Assembly (NCBI GenBank): GCA_003833135.1 | Contig: QZLH01001669.1 | Span: 1 to 25,400, forward strand | Source of the DNA: Oehlia diaphana | Lineage: Eukaryota; Glomeromycota; Glomeromycetes; Glomerales; Glomeraceae | Length of the DNA stretch: 25,400 bases | Direction of reading: 5' to 3' | In this document: positions 25,378 through 25,400 of the stretch, in pieces | Numbering within the stretch: the first letter of the stretch is position 1 | Layout: each line of letters opens with the position of its first letter | Notes under the pieces: generated by a model | What the model was told of the DNA's origin: nothing | Seen by the model: the letters and a program-made list of their open reading frames with translations, nothing else | Database searches by the model: none | Translations under genes and position numbers: made by a program

Positions 25378-25400
25378 TAAAAAAAAAAAAAAAAAAAAAA
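25347..25400. repeat. Long A homopolymer at the window edge
   Basis: Apart from one T5 interruption, all bases are A. It would lie in the intron upstream of the first visible gene C exon. A run this long is a usual place for an assembly to end, so its length is unreliable. Confidence 0.7.

Noticed and set aside
1..25400. CRISPR array, tRNA or rRNA genes
   Set aside because: I saw no regularly spaced identical repeats and no tRNA or rRNA hallmark on either strand by eye; a covariance search was not possible here.

Overview
The window is very AT-rich eukaryotic DNA with short GT-AG introns (58-96 bp), long A and T runs, many small non-autonomous DNA transposons and a locally amplified kinase family. 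The kinases have a CxxC/WCxxC zinc-knuckle head, an NWTSGNxxID motif, an FEWIPYNxF motif and a TKL-type kinase with APEVLRGKPYTQAADIYSFGMIMY. As far as I know this combination belongs to the expanded kinases of arbuscular mycorrhizal fungi (Glomeromycotina, probably Rhizophagus). That assignment is from recognition of the family and not from a search.

The main content is three multi-module kinase genes. Gene A (minus, 6032-3494) and gene B (plus, 16802-20463) are divergent and lie in the two arms of a large inverted duplication (about 2540-6290 and 16550-20965). Gene C (minus, 23325 to beyond 25334) converges on B and runs off the right edge. In each gene one exon unit, made of a kinase beta4-beta5/hinge strip, a zinc knuckle, the NWTS motif and a kinase N-lobe, is repeated in tandem. 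The units are joined by phase-0 introns and followed by a single kinase C-lobe exon. Gene B has five N-lobe units (predicted 1070 aa), A has three, and C has at least two. Most B units have lost the glycine loop, and unit 4 has lost the ATP-binding lysine. The C kinase has Asn in place of the catalytic Asp. A has a one-base frameshift in its first exon, and its third exon looks like a recombinant of B units 3 and 5.

Between A and B lie a decayed kinase copy (8428-9515), a 183-aa coiled-coil gene (13433-13984) and long stretches with no recognisable gene. The left end (1-2110) holds two more broken kinase pieces and a 168-bp direct repeat around a single N, probably an assembly join. Non-autonomous elements with terminal inverted repeats are frequent: 2698-3009 (8-bp target duplication), about 3034-3183, 10295-10432 (8 bp), 14525-14659 (TA), 15988-16150 (11 bp) and 21181-21442 (TA), with weaker candidates at 2411-2515, 6540-6678 and 22121-22510. 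A small inverted repeat, GTTCAA...TTGAAC, lies 3' of all three kinase genes.

The picture is a kinase neighbourhood growing by unequal exchange, inversion and exon duplication. It makes proteins with several zinc-knuckle/half-kinase units on one C-terminal kinase, possibly in splice-variable numbers.
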